A stretch of 64,000 bases of DNA from Stachybotrys elegans (GCA_020746835.1 JAGPNK010000012.1:868001-932000); one strand, 5' to 3'. Shown: positions 46,359 through 58,440, counted from the first letter of the stretch. Program-made: numbers and translations. Notes: generated from the sequence alone by a model not told the origin.

Positions 46359-47297
46359 ATGTCTCTTCAAGAAGGCTACCCGAGCCCTGCCGGTTACGTT
46401 TCCTTTACCAAAGTGTGGCATAACAAGCCCTACCCCTTCATCTCCCCGCAGCGCCCCGCGCTGTCTGCCAAGAACAAGAACGTGGTTGTGACGGGTGGAG
46501 GCTCGGGTATTGGCAAAGCCATTGCCATAGCCTTTGCCGAAGCAGGGGCTGCCTCGGTGGCGATTCTTGGTCGGCGTCTGGAGCGACTGGAAGCAAGCGC
46601 ACAGGATATCGAAGCGGTAGGCTCCAAGACGCGCGTGATCTGCGAGGCTGCCGATATTCGCAAACGGCTGTCACTTGACAAGGCTCTTGATTCGATTGTT
46701 GCACAGGTTGGCAAGATTGATATTTTTGTTGCCAACGCTGCTACGCAGGTCACATTTGGCTCGGTCAACGGGTATGACGAAGAGACCTTCCGGGCGTACA
46801 TGGACCTCAACATCATGGGAGCTTTCAACTCTATCCAGTCATTCTTGCGCGTCTCGGCCCCAGGGGCGAAACTTTTCAACGTATCATCAGGCCTCGGCCA
46901 CATAGCCGCTGTGCCAGGCATGGCCGCATATTCGATCTCCAAGGCGGCCATCATCAAGCTGTTCGACTATGTCGCTGCAGAGATGCCCGATTTGCATGTT
47001 GTGAGCATCCAGCCTGGTGTCATCGCAACTGAGATGTCCAAGGATGCCGGATTCCCTGCTCAAGATGATGGTATGTTCCCTCTCAGTGTATCGCCCCCAA
47101 TAAGACATTCTCGGCTAATACCTGAAATAGTCGAGCTTCCTGGCCATTTCCTTGTGTGGCTGGCCTCGCCTGAAGCGGCCTTCCTTAAAGGGAAGTTCGT
47201 CTGGGCAAACTGGGACGCAGAGGAGCTGATCTCACGTTCCAGCGAGATCCAAAACCCCAACGCTATAAAGGTGCTCCTGGGAGGTGTTGCAATGTAG
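46359..47297 (+). CDS. Short-chain dehydrogenase/reductase (SDR2)
   Basis: About 290 residues in two exons, start MSLQEGYPSPAGYVSFTK. Classical SDR: NAD(P) loop VVVTGGGSGIGKAIA, LGRR after beta-2 (NADP preference), VANAAT, catalytic serine in FNVSSGLG and YSISKAAI for Tyr-x3-Lys, then IQPGVIATEM. The intron (GATG|GTATGT ... AATAG, about 47071-47130) lies just before VELPGHF, the same place as in the cluster SDR at 24018, and both share the LPGHF.VW.AS.EAAFL.G.FVWANWD C-terminus. So the two are paralogues. Function of this copy unknown; divergent neighbour of TF3. Confidence 0.88.
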   Translation: MSLQEGYPSPAGYVSFTKVWHNKPYPFISPQRPALSAKNKNVVVTGGGSGIGKAIAIAFAEAGAASVAILGRRLERLEASAQDIEAVGSKTRVICEAADIRKRLSLDKALDSIVAQVGKIDIFVANAATQVTFGSVNGYDEETFRAYMDLNIMGAFNSIQSFLRVSAPGAKLFNVSSGLGHIAAVPGMAAYSISKAAIIKLFDYVAAEMPDLHVVSIQPGVIATEMSKDAGFPAQDDGMFPLSVSPPIRHSRLIPEIVELPGHFLVWLASPEAAFLKGKFVWANWDAEELISRSSEIQNPNAIKVLLGGVAM

Positions 47298-48614
47298 TTA
47301 GACATACACAACGGATTTACTTGTACCGTCGGATAAATGTTCCAGGGGTCAAGATAAGGTGGGAACAGACCATTTACCGACATGTACCAAATTTTCTCCG
47401 CTCAGATACAAAGGCCCAGTCGTTAGCCGCCTGAGAACTGTGGCCTGTCTCATGCAGCCGGTGGGCACAGAATTCCTCCAGGGCTTCCACAAAAGTTCCA
47501 ACCAGCGTGATTTAGCAAACTCTGTGCAGAAACTTGGCAGTCGATTTCATCTGGCTATTGCCTGCTACTCGCCACCTCCTGGCATTGCAGGTGCATGTAG
47601 CATATAAGACATCGGCTGGCTACCTATTTCTATACAGAACCTGCGCTGTATAGATCTTCTACGACCTTCCACCACTGAACCGCATCGGTTTGAGTTGAAG
47701 AACACAGACTCAGCTTGCCTATGGGTAAAGGTGAACCTTTGAGATCGTGTGCTTCGGATCCCCAGCCGCCTCCTGGTTGAGTAACCTCCGACGTTTACCG
47801 ACAATTACCGTCTGTGTCATCTGCATTAGCGCGTGAATCGGAGTAAATATTGAATGATAACCATGGTAGACCAGACGCCTTCTATTCTTCGAGGAACAAG
47901 TGCCGAAGGATGGAGCGGGAAGCTTATCGTAATCGAAGCGTGCCCAGCCACTATTGAAGACTGACGATTCGTGTCAAAGAGTGAGGGATTATCAGTAGCA
48001 GTGCCGGTGTCGAGACGATTCAATGCCATGATACGAGGGAAAATACTTTGCGGGTGGCTCTCAATTATCGCTGAACTCGCAACGTGCAATACAAGACCCA
48101 ACTTCTTTTCCCATTGCTGTAGAAGTCATTGTGTAGTTTATCTTGACAGTTGCCTCCGATGATTCTCCCTTCCAATTGGAAGCTCCTAGACAAGGATAGG
48201 TAGGTAGTTGGCCCTAGAACACCCCATTTTTCGGTAGATTGGAACCTGGTACGCTAGGCAATGGAACTTTCGAACGGTTAACCACCTCCCTCTTTCGGCA
48301 TACTATCTATGCAGGTCATAAGGGAGATCCCGGCCGAAGCACCACTTCAACTGGCAAGTAGCTCGTATTGGTGCGCCAAGACTGGCAAACAAGGTCATTT
48401 GCGGAATACGAACCCCAAAAGGGCCCCTTCTGTGGCCCGCAAGAAGAGCGGTTGATTTAACTCAGGCCACCCAAGGATGGGGAACCAGGTCCCGCTTCCT
48501 CAGCCTGAAGATAATAAAAGCTCGCCTATATCTATGTCTTGAGAGAATGGATCAAGAGCTCGGTAGCGGTCCAAGTCTACAACTCTCATCGGTCTCTGCC
48601 CGACTTGTGTGAAA
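47298..48614. other. Intergenic, no gene seen
   Basis: 1.3 kb upstream of the protease gene. Short frames only, no domain recognised. A TATA-like ATAATAAAAG is at about 48511, about 100 bp before the protease ATG. Confidence 0.5.
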
Positions 48615-51600
48615 ATGCGTCTCCTCCAGAAACTGACGACGGCGCTGCCGTGTCTCGCTGGAGTGGCCAGCGCAGGTCTCATTGCCCGAGATGAGACCCT
48701 AGCTGCGCGCACCAACGAGTACATTGTCATGTTTGATGCGGTAAGCCATACGCCTACTAGATACCAAGCAGGATGCTTGTCTGGACATTAAGCTAACCAT
48801 GTAATACAGGATTCTGCGTCGATGATGCGTGGCAGCAACACGCTGGAGGAGGCTGGGATGGAGGTCATCAAAACATATGACTCGCCCCTGTTTACTGGCA
48901 TAGCCCTCAAGTCTGTCAATGGCCAAAAGGCGGTTGAAGCTTTGCCGGGAGTCCAGAGGGTCTGGCCCAACAATCTCGTCCTCATGGAGCCCGAGAAGGT
49001 GGGCAGGTCCTTTAGTGACGACGCAGCTTCAGCCAACTACACCCAGCATATCTCGACAGGAGTTGCTGCCATGCATGCCGCGGGCATATTTGGCAAGGGT
49101 GTCAAGATTGGCGTGGTTGACACTGGAATCGACTACACACACCCTGCGGTAGGAAGAACCCGTGATACCAACGAGCCATGAACCTCTCGGCTAACAGTAC
49201 ACGTCCACAGCTTGGTGGTGGGTTCGGTGAAGGATTCAAGGTCGCGGGAGGCTACGATTTTGTTGGCGACGGAAGTAAGTTGACTGTCAACCACGTCGCT
49301 CGTTGATCCATCCTGGCTGCTAACACTGCTATGATAGACTGGCCTGATTCTGGTGACAAGGAGCCTGATGAGGATCCCAGGGATGGCGCATCTCATGGCA
49401 CTCATGTTGCTGGTATCATTGGAGGAAAATCCGACTAGTAAGAAGACTTCCCAGCACCTCTTCTTTTCGTCCTGTAGCAGTTGCTGACATAAATTCTAGC
49501 TTCAGCGGAGTTGCCCCCGAGGCTTCACTGTACGCCTACAAGGTTTTCTCCCAAGCTGCAAGCACGGATGATGCAACTCTTATTGAGTCCTTCCTGCGAG
49601 CTGCTGATGATGGCGTGAGTACAATTGCCTGCTTCCACGCTGGTGTCCCGTACTGACCGTTAAAAGATGGACATCATCACTGCCAGTATCGGAAGCAACG
49701 GTGGGTGGGAAGACAATGCGTGGGCCTTTGTGGCTTCTCGAATCGCTGAAGAGGGCATTGTTGTGACCATTGCTGCTGGTAACAGCGGCAGCATCGGCTC
49801 CGTATACGGCTCGTCTGGTTCCTCGGGCAAGTATGTCATCGGTGTTGCCTCTGTGGAGGGTGAATCGGCTGCGAACCCTTCCATTAGGGTCAACTTCAAT
49901 CACAGATGCGTCACCAACACCACCTTGATTGGTTACATCCCGTCGGTTGTTCCTTTCGAACCAAGGCCTGCCACAGGATGGCCCATTGTGCCCATTAGCA
50001 ACGAGACCCACGCACTGGAATCAGCTTGCGAGCCCTTTGAGCCGGGTGCTTTTAACTTCACGGGCAAAATCCCTCTTGTTCGACGAGGAGGCTGCCCTAT
50101 GCAGCAAAAGCAGGAGAACCTCAATGCTTTGGGCGCCAGGTTCATCTTGCTCTACAATGATGAGCAGCCCCTGGCTGTTCTCGGCACCACAAACTACCAG
50201 AGTTATGTTGGGCTCATTGAAGCCCATTCCGGCGAAGCAATTGTTGAAGCTGTCAACGCTGGCGTAAAGGTGACTGCGGATTTCCACAACTATTGGCTAG
50301 ACCAGGTCAGCCTCCCCCGTTCATATGCCGGCGTGCCCTCGACCTTCACCTCGTGGGGTGGTCTTTACGATATGCAGCTGAAGCCCGACATTGCTGCACC
50401 CGGTGGTGAAATCTACAGTACCTTGCCCAGGGGGCTTTGGGCCGCCATGAGTGGTACCAGCATGGCCACGCCCTACGTCGCCGGTGTCGTCGCCCTGTAC
50501 ATTTCAGTCCACGGTGGTCGCAGTGTCCACGGCAAGGACTTTGCCAAGCAGGTCATGAAGCGAGTCATCTCGAGTGGTGTGTCGCGTCAATGGTGGGACG
50601 ATGCGAGCTTCGTGGCTCCTCCTACGCAAGTTGGCACCGGCTTGATTGATGCTTACAAGCTGATAAACTACACTACCTCGCTGGACTTCTGGAAGATTGA
50701 GCTCAATGACACGGCCAACTTCAATGCGGCCCACGAGATCACGGTCACCAACGGTGGAAGTGACTCCGTCAAGTATACGTTTGATGTCCAAGATGCTGCG
50801 GGCATGGAGACTTATTATGACGATAACGGACAAAGTTCGTCTTCACCTCGCCTGAAGACCTTTTCAGAGATGACTCCAACGCACATGCCTGTTGATGTGG
50901 CCCTTCCCGCCCCATTCACGCTTGGTCCGGGAGAGTCCAAGACTGTTGAGTGAGTATTTTGTTATCAATTGGATTTGGCAAGACTAACTAAAGCCTCTGC
51001 AGGGTCACATTCAGCAAGCCGCCTGCTGAGTGGAACGAATCCATGCTGCCTCTTTACGGCGGCAAAATCTTTGTCAACGGAACAAACAACGAGTCTCTGT
51101 CAGTTCCCTACTTTGGGCTGGCCTCTGACCTCCGAAAAGAAATGGATGACCTCTTTATGGACGGCTACCCAATCATCACGACCAACACCACGAGAATTGA
51201 TATCCACCAGAAGCCCAACTGGACCAACAGCCTCTGGGACTGGTCACAGGACTGGCCAGCTCTGACCATCCAGCTCAAGTGGGGAACCAGAGAACTCCGT
51301 TGGGACCTGTACGAGCCTGGCTTCAACGAGTCCATGTGGGAGTATCCGCCTACCATGGGACGCAACGGCTACCTCGGTTCTGCGACAAGTTACGCCAACT
51401 CCTATAGCTACTTTCAAAACGACCCCGAAAACACATTCGACTTCCCCCAGTACGGACTGAGTCGCAATGGCATCACAACAGGTTATCGACACACCTTCTG
51501 GTGGTTTGGAAAGATGACCAACGGCACGCAAATCGAACCAGGCTTCTATGAGTGAGTATTTCAAGCGGCAAGATGTGTATGTTGACGCTAATAATGCCTA

Positions 51601-51726
51601 TTTAGTATGCGAGTTGCTGCTCTTAAGCCCTTTGGAGACCCTGCCACGAGCGAGGACTGGTATGTCTACGACACTCCCACTGTCAACATTCTGGCCAAGT
51701 ACGGGCCGAACCCCTGGGTAAATTAG
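48615..51726 (+). CDS. Secreted subtilisin-like serine protease (Vpr-like, S8 with PA domain)
   Basis: About 880 residues in nine exons. ATG at 48615 (MRLLQKLTTALPCLAGVASA, signal peptide). An inhibitor-type propeptide follows (EYIVMFDADSAS...), then the S8 domain with the triad in VVDTGIDYTHP (Asp), ASHGTHVAG (His) and SGTSMATPYVAG (Ser). A PA insert lies between His and Ser (FEPGAFNFTGKIPLVRRGGC, AVLGTTNYQSYVG). After the catalytic domain comes a C-terminal Fn3-like region (VTFSKPPAEWNESMLPLYGG) ending LAKYGPNPWVN. Introns are short and regular (e.g. 48741-48809, 49150-49210, 49275-49338, 49436-49499, 49615-49667). Large S8 proteases of this type act outside the cell in nutrient release or host-protein degradation. 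Confidence 0.93.
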
Positions 51727-51936
51727 GGCCAAAGACGGGATAGAAGATAGAAGCAATCCAACACCGGCACTGCTACCAAGGTCTGACAGCTAATGCTAGC
51801 CGTGACGTGATGTCTCATCCGGTTTCTTTAGCCCGTATGCGATAAAAAATATCAACACGTCCTAGATACACTCAGCCCGGCTGTGCAGTACAGACTTCCT
51901 GGCCCCATGATTCGTGATCCGTTGCATACAAGCTTG

Positions 51937-52791
51937 TTATTCGGTAGCAAACTCATGAACAAGGCGATTGAAAAGCTCGGGGTTTTCCCAAAACATAAAG
52001 TGATTGCCCCCTTCCTCCTTTTTAAAGATGTAGGATTTCGCGTTAGGAAGAAGTGTTGCGATCCTGGCAATTCCCGTCGGCGGAAACAGGCTGGTCTCTG
52101 CACCGATAACGAAGCAGGGGACAGTGATGCGTGGAAACACGTCGCTCCAGTCGCGAGTTGCGTGGTCGACTAGAAGCTTTGCAGCTTTGTCGCGGCTCAA
52201 CTTCCTGTTCTGCGCCATGACCCATTGGAAGTCCGACTCGGATAAGGATTCGGTGAACATGCCCCTCACAAGCACCTCTCCTTGGTTTTCCAGGTCGTTG
52301 GTCAGGGCAAAGAGGCTGAGTGGCGTGAAGCAAGAAGAGATGTCGGCTACTTCAGCCTCGGTCCACTTGGGATTGGACACCATCGTCGATGCCTGGTCAG
52401 CAAAGACTAACTTTGACAGCCGGCTTCTGCTCTCAGGGTGCTGGTCCCACAAAGACCATATGACTGAGGATCCCATGGAATGGCCGACGATGGTCAGGTC
52501 CTTGAGATCGAGCTGAATGAGGAGCTCGTTCAAATCCGTACCTAACCGGCTGACGCGGTACCCAAACTCGACCTTTTCAGACTCGCCATGTCCGCGCTGG
52601 TCATATGCAATTACGCGGAAACCGTTGGCGGAGAAGTATTCCAGCTGCTTGCGCCACTGAGCAGCGGTCTGGGACCAACCATGGATGAGAAGCAGCTGCT
52701 TTCCATCAGCCGGGCCTGCCTGTATATATTGCAGTTTGGCTCCATCCTGCGTCGTGATCGCTCCGGTGTCGAAAGCTGTTTGCGGTACCAT
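51937..52791 (-). CDS. Alpha/beta-hydrolase fold protein
   Basis: 284 residues, single exon. The frame is open to 52839; the first ATG is at 52791 (MVPQTAFDTGAITTQDGAKL). Typical fold signals: LLLIHGWSQ (oxyanion His-Gly), AYDQRGHGES, nucleophile elbow TIVGHSMGSSVIW, acid region VPCFVIGAETSLFPP (the usual Asp position reads Glu/Ser), and the terminal GGNHFMFWENPELF with the catalytic histidine. Resembles haloperoxidase/esterase-type hydrolases (Abhydrolase_1/6). No signal peptide, so probably cytosolic. Substrate unknown. Confidence 0.88.
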   Translation of the reverse strand: MVPQTAFDTGAITTQDGAKLQYIQAGPADGKQLLLIHGWSQTAAQWRKQLEYFSANGFRVIAYDQRGHGESEKVEFGYRVSRLGTDLNELLIQLDLKDLTIVGHSMGSSVIWSLWDQHPESRSRLSKLVFADQASTMVSNPKWTEAEVADISSCFTPLSLFALTNDLENQGEVLVRGMFTESLSESDFQWVMAQNRKLSRDKAAKLLVDHATRDWSDVFPRITVPCFVIGAETSLFPPTGIARIATLLPNAKSYIFKKEEGGNHFMFWENPELFNRLVHEFATE

Positions 52792-53212
52792 TTTGCTGTT
52801 ATGTGGAGGTGCTGTACAAGTTGGTTGAAAGCTCGGCAAATGCGTATACTTTAGATTGAATTGGGGGCTGTATTTTAGAACAACCCAGAAAGGAGGAAGT
52901 ACTTAAATAGTCGTCTGACTCGACCTATAGAGAAAGGACCCTGGATGTGCAGGTGAAGATGTGGGGATGACACGTCAATAGGGGGTCCCCTTTCCTGATC
53001 AAAAGCAAGGAATAGAGGACGCGGCAGGTGGAAATATGGGCATCAGCTGATCGGATTCGAAAGAGGAGATCATGCTGGAACGGGTTAAGGGGAGTTACAT
53101 TGAGTGGAGGTGCTGTGGCACGCATGCTGCAGGAGACTGAGTCAGATCCATGATCATGGCTACGCTTCGGGGGGAGTGGAATTGCCAATAGATATTCCTG
53201 CATTAGGCCGTT

Positions 53213-56200
53213 TCATACTCTGCGGCTAGCGGGCGGTCCAAGGTAACTATCTTTTACCCCTCCAAAATTAAGGAGAATCTTCTCTAAAGCCAGATCGGAG
53301 CACATAGCTCGATACTTGAGCAAATGTGCCCCAGGTTTCAGCCCCGCAAACTCGTGATCCCTCTTCCAAACGCCATCCTTGACGGCAACCGCCCAGCCGT
53401 TGGGCAGGTCGCCCTTGTTTGCGCTCTCCAGGAGCAGGGCAGATGTGGACTCCGAATCATCAAGTACTATCTCGTAACGCTTCGGGCTTTCGGGTTGGTT
53501 TTCGAGGACAAGGGTAAACTGCAGCTGAACCTTGACGTTGCCACCGGTAAAGGTATGGAAGGGGATGCTGATGAATGGTACTTCCGGGCCGGCGTCGGGA
53601 CAAAACTCAATGGCGCCAGAGCCTGTGCGGCCCAAATGCGGCAGCAGACGGTACAATAGCAAAGGGGCAGCAGAAGAAACCAATGCTGAAGCATTGATGC
53701 TAACCACTCCTTCAGACTCCACAAAACCGTGAAACTCTCCTGATACATGACGATTATCCACAGGTAGATGGACTTGTTCGTAAGCTCCCTCGGTGGATGA
53801 AATGTCGATCCGTACAGTGGAATCAAACGCCTTGGGCACTGCATCCCAATCCACGGTCACCAAAGCTCGCTGGTCTTCTTTGTCTTCGGGGTCGACGGTC
53901 CCCGATGATTTGGAAAGCTTTAGCCAGGTACAGTCGCTCGTTGCAGTCCACTCTACACGTCGATTGCCCCGGCAATACACTTCGAAGTAACAGCTGGTGG
54001 CTGAGTACGGACTCATTGTAGGTAAAGTGAGTCCGGGGACCAGGTTCCCCCGTGACGGATGTGTACGATCCGACTCCTCATTTGTCAAGCCGGGACGGAT
54101 TCCCTCGTGTCCCTCAACGGCGATGCCCATCGGACCGGCGATGGCGGTCGAATTTTGTCGTTTCTGCACGTAACTCAGACCAGTAATCATGTCCCTCGTT
54201 GGGTCGTGCCACGTCTCCTCGACGTAGCCATAGTGCGGCTGATCCATGATATGGTTCCATTTCTTACCCATCCAGGGGTTATTGTGATACTGCTCCTGCA
54301 GGTCAAAGTCCGCGTCGAATAGGTCGAGCACTCTTTGCGCGACCACGTTGGCGGTGTTGCGTCGTTGCCGAGCATATAGCTGATTTTGCGCTTGGCACAC
54401 GCGAAGCTCGGTGTTGATCCGAGAAGCTTTGATGGGGTGGAGGACGAGCTGGAAGAATGCGGCTTTGTTCGACGAATCGACTTTCTCGAAAAGCAAAGTT
54501 GCCTTTTCTTCCAGGGCTTTCCACCGAGCAACAACAGACTCGGCCTCTCGGTAGTTGACGACAGACAATGTATTAGCTTCAATATGCTCGTGGCGACGAA
54601 GGCTCATCAGACGGTCGTGTTCAAAGAGTAGATCCGCAATGCCAGTGCTGTCGTTGCCAAATTCCCGGAGCGCGTATCGGTCGAAGAAGTCGGGAATGGT
54701 ATGCGGCTGAATTGAATTGATGTCCCACGCGAGGGCCATTGCGAATGACGCTGGGAGCTCCATGGGCTTAATGTCGCCAACGTTGAACACCCATATCTTC
54801 TGCACCCCGTGCCTATGGGCAGCCGTCAATTGCTGGTGGATTTTTCCCTATCGGCCATGTTAGAAGAGTCGTAATACTAAAGGAGAAGCTTGACCACGTA
54901 GCCGCGACATACCGTGGAGCTGCAATGTAACCACTTGTATCCTCGTGGATGGCCAACGTATTCCATGTGGTAGTATAGCTACAACGTCAATATTGGTTCC
55001 GATCAACTCGAGTGCTTTGGCTTACTCCGAATCCTCCACGACGAGTTTTCTCTTCCGAGGTTGGATATCGCCGGTTATTTCCAAAATTATCATCGGCAAA
55101 TAGAAGAGTCACATCGTCGGGAATATCCAAACCGGCTTCATACTGCTGTAGAACCTCCTTGTAGAGCGACAAAACCTCTTTTTGGTGTAAGCAACGACGT
55201 CAATTTCTGAAGGCCAGGAGAGATACTCACGGGGAACACCGTCTCCCTTGCCGTAGACATTCTGGATGATTTCTCTCTGAGCCGTCAAGACATCTCGTAA
55301 CGTGGCCTGCGGGTTGGCTGACTGCATCCGCTTGTCACCTTCCCCGCGCATGCCCAGCGTGATGACAGATTCGAAAGGCTTCGCCCTTGTCACACCCTCG
55401 ACAAAGTGCTCCCGAAGGCGCTCTTTGTTCTCATCCCACATCCAAGGGCCCTTGTTAGCGGTCCGCCACTCGACCATAGCACGCTGCATGGGCTCGTGGT
55501 GAGAGGTTGACATTACGACACCGTATGTATCTGCCAGTGTCTGGTTTAGGGGGTCGTCTGTGAAGAACGAGTTCCCCGGCCAGGGAAACCCAGACCACAT
55601 GGCTGGCCAAAGAAAGTTTCCCTGGAGGTTGGTCAGTGCCATCCGTTCTGTAAATATGGCTCACACGTACCTTCATCCGTAGAATCAGCTCAAAGACGGT
55701 CTTGTAAAACTCGGAGTTGTACACGGGACCAAACTTTTCTTGAACCCAGGCGGTGAGGGATGGTGCTTCATCATTGATGAATATACCACGATACTGTACG
55801 CTTGGCTCACCGTGGATTGTCTTGACTGGCAATGCGTGAATTTCTTGCCGTGGTTGTATAGCCACGTCGGCCCACCAATGCCAGCTGGACGCCGAGTCAG
55901 GTCTACATTCTGAAAGGGGGCTGGACTTGCTCACGGCGATACGCCAATCTGCTCTGAGAGAGTATAGCTTCCAAATATGGCTGCGCGTTTATCGCTCCCT
56001 GCGATGACGAGGATACGCTTGGCGCAAGGCCAGGGCGATTCGACGATTTGCGTCTCGAATGTCTCCCACTTTCCCTCAATCTTTTGGAAGAAATCTTTGT
56101 CCCGGCTGGTGAGCTCACGAAGGAGCTCGGACTTTTGTATGCTTCCGATGAGGATGACGCCATGTTCTTGGTACCCTTTATTCGTTTCTCGCAGCTTCGA

Positions 56201-56353
56201 TTCCTGGCCTGTCACTTTTGACAAGTCCGAGGCGAGGTTGGCCGCCGCTATACGGACGCCTTCATATTCCTCGGGGTCAATGAGGATGGAGATGCCCTTG
56301 AGCGGCAAGCTGCCGTCAACAAAGGAAAAATTCACAAACTTATCTTCGAACAT
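53213..56353 (-). CDS. Glycoside hydrolase family 115 (xylan alpha-glucuronidase)
   Basis: About 945 residues in seven exons, start MFEDKFVNFSFVDGSLPLKG at 56353. N-terminal domain with GSDKRAAIFGSYTLSEQIGV, then SPWHWWADVAIQPR after an intron (GTGAGC, about 55935-55885), VQYRGIFINDEAP, GNFLWPAMWSGFPWPG, VMSTSHHEPMQRA, VITLGMRGEGDKRM and LLFADDNFGNNRRYP, all hallmarks of the GH115 central barrel. The C-terminal beta domain runs to PPASRRV. GH115 enzymes remove (4-O-methyl-)glucuronic acid from xylan, including internal residues. No signal peptide is visible at this start, unlike many secreted GH115 proteins, so either the N-terminus is incomplete or the enzyme is intracellular. Further introns lie around 55670-55624, 55223-55180, 55030-54980 and 54900-54850. 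Confidence 0.93.
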
Positions 56354-57415
56354 GGTGAGATGAAGTGGCTATGGTCTTGAGAGCAGATTCTGGAGGCGGA
56401 GGACGAGCTCACAACGCGGGGAACTGGGGAACCATCAATTTAACTAGTCAATACTCCATGGGCGGGTCAGCAATTTAGCCAAGCCAAGACCCACGAGCGG
56501 CTGGAGAAGCTGTTCGAGTGACGAGCTAGCAGACATGCCATTGTCCCGAATCCGAATAGTGAGCTGTTTTTGGCCAGACACTTCTAATCTCAAGTTGTGA
56601 CAAACCCAGGCTCTATTTTCCATCTATTTGTAGCTGATTGCCGCTTGCTTGAACCTTTTGTAGCTTCTGATTGGATCGAATCTGTCGCTGATGGTACCAC
56701 TACCAGTACTACCACCGAGAAGCGTGTGATAAAATAATCCAAAGAGGGTGTCTGAGCCGCGACGGCCAGTCTCTTGAGTCTCTTAGAGGCGCACAGTTAG
56801 AAGTAGCTTCAAGTGCCGCTCAATCCTCAAAAGCCGGTGATGGTCTTGGACGGGCCGTCCAGTTCCATAAACTTGAGGCTCCCCGAAGGGTACAGGCAGC
56901 AACAAACCTGGTATCGAGGATAAATGCCGGTGTCATGAGAGGGCTGACCCCGGAAGATTGACAACTGACAACAAAGAAAGAAGAAGAAGAAGAAGAAGAA
57001 GAAGAAGAAGAAGAAGAAGAAGAAGAAGAAGAAGAAGAAGAAGAAGAAGAAACTGATTGGCATCAAGGTGCTGCTCAGATCCCGCCAGTCTCGACTGCAA
57101 GGGAAAGGGACACTTGAAATATGGATTGTACGGAATACAAGATGCGGAACTCCCGACTTATACGTTCAATGGGGTGCATAGCGTTGGCTCTCAGGAGGTA
57201 TCCTTCATATAGTATTGGCAGCCATAGTCCCTTACTTGTTGGGTACATGTGTAGAGCTAGTCTCACATCTGTGGTTATTAAAGCGCGTAAATGTCCTTCT
57301 CCAAGCATACCGTGACGAGGTTTCGCACAGAAGACGATGGACCAATTTTGCAAATACTAGCGTATATTGTTCACCATGCTACATTCTCTGAGCTCTGAAG
57401 GACCTGCCGAGGGGC
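56354..57415. other. Intergenic with microsatellite
   Basis: GH115 upstream region and 3' side of the small gene at 57416. Only the GAA repeat stands out. Confidence 0.5.
56974..57052 (+). repeat. (GAA)n microsatellite
   Basis: About 24 uninterrupted GAA/AGA units on the plus strand (TTC on the minus strand), preceded by a slightly imperfect AAAGAAAG. Polypurine tract of about 79 bp. Confidence 0.97.
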
Positions 57416-58032
57416 TCACCGGGCGTTCGGAATTGTTGCATAGACCATGTCCCTCCCCATGGGCGTCGGCTTCAAGTGTTGGGCCATGTCGGCTGCGCAG
57501 ATCGTTGTATCCCAAGCAAGGATTCTTTCCTCGGGACGATATGTTTTGTTCCACTCAGATAGCCACCCCGGTATCGAGTCTATCAGAGTCCTGTGCTCGA
57601 CAAGACTCCCTTCATTGCCTCCATTCGTTGGCACAAAAGACTCTAGAACAATGCCCTCTTCCCATTTGGGTTCATCAGCCGCTTCGTGCGAAGGCTTCTC
57701 CTACAAACCCTCAAATGATTGATCAGAAACTACGCTACCATAGCTTATTGAGAAATCGCACGTTAGCTGGATCTAAGCGCAAAACGCTTCATCGATTACA
57801 GGGCATTTCTTACGTCTCCGCTCGTGTATCTTTGTCTTTGCTTCTAGCTACCCCGCTTATCGCGAAGGCCTCGCGAAACATGGCGGGATTCTTTTCCTGC
57901 TGAATCGGATCTTCCACGTCTCATGTTAGAATATATGCATGTCATTTTTGGCTATGAGGAGTGGGGGATGGCACCTATTGGATTTTCCATGGCTTGAAGG
58001 GTTTCCCTTGTTTTTGCTGTTGCTGTGGCCAT
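57416..58032 (-). CDS. Small three-exon gene of unknown function
   Basis: 133 residues by my model: exon 1 58032-57975 (MATATAKTRETLQAMENPI), exon 2 57910-57852 (DPIQQEKNPAMFREAFAISG), exon 3 57700-57416 (EKPSHEAADEPKWEEGI ... PGWLSEWNKTYRPEERILA ... MGRDMVYATIPNAR). Both introns keep phase: the first has a CTAAC branch and GAAG acceptor but a weak GTGCCA donor; the second is 151 nt with GTAGCT donor, GCTAAC and TTTGTAG. A TATA-like GTTATATAAAGG lies about 130 bp upstream of the ATG. I recognise no family. The last exon is the best supported part (charged and Trp/Pro-containing, globular composition). The model was built by hand and could be off at the first intron. Confidence 0.5.
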
Positions 58033-58261
58033 GGTTCTTTGAGTAAAGCATTGTGTTTGAGTAGAAACTGCTGGAGTATCTATTTGGATCGATGAATAGA
58101 TATTGTACAATGGTTGATTATTCTCTTCGTCTTGCCATTGAACCGGGCGGGCTCCTTTATATAACCGGGAAGAACCAGAGTTTTCCACGAAGCATCATCA
58201 CGCGCGCGCGTATACCATAGCAACTTGACTATACGCAATGGGGAAAGCGACAGCATGAAGC

Positions 58262-58440
58262 TAGGAATACGGCCTTGATTGTAGAACTGCGGCCAGGAGA
58301 AACGGTATCACGGTCTTGATTCTAGGATTACGGCAAGCGAAACAGGAATTGCGGCGTGAGTCGCAGAATCCCAAACAGGAAATACGGTGGGCAAGGCCAA
58401 CTTGGCTTTTAAGAGCTGTCCTAGATAGGAAATGCGGCAA
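58262..58440. repeat. Decayed 41-bp tandem repeat
   Basis: CGG-initiated units start at 58270, 58311 and 58352 (exact 41-bp steps), then 58385 after an 8-bp loss. Shared blocks are CTTGATT.TAG, GGA.TACGGC and GAAACAGGAA. Similar single boxes (GGAAATGCGGC at 58428, AAAATACGGC at 58528) continue to the right. It looks like a minisatellite that has diverged. Confidence 0.7.

Noticed and set aside
57367..57903. 178-codon plus-strand frame
   Set aside because: Opposite to the three-exon gene model, which has splice signals and a TATA-like element; the plus-strand frame has neither.
58197..58212. Alternating CG run (CACGCGCGCGCG)
   Set aside because: Short, common simple sequence; no sign of function.
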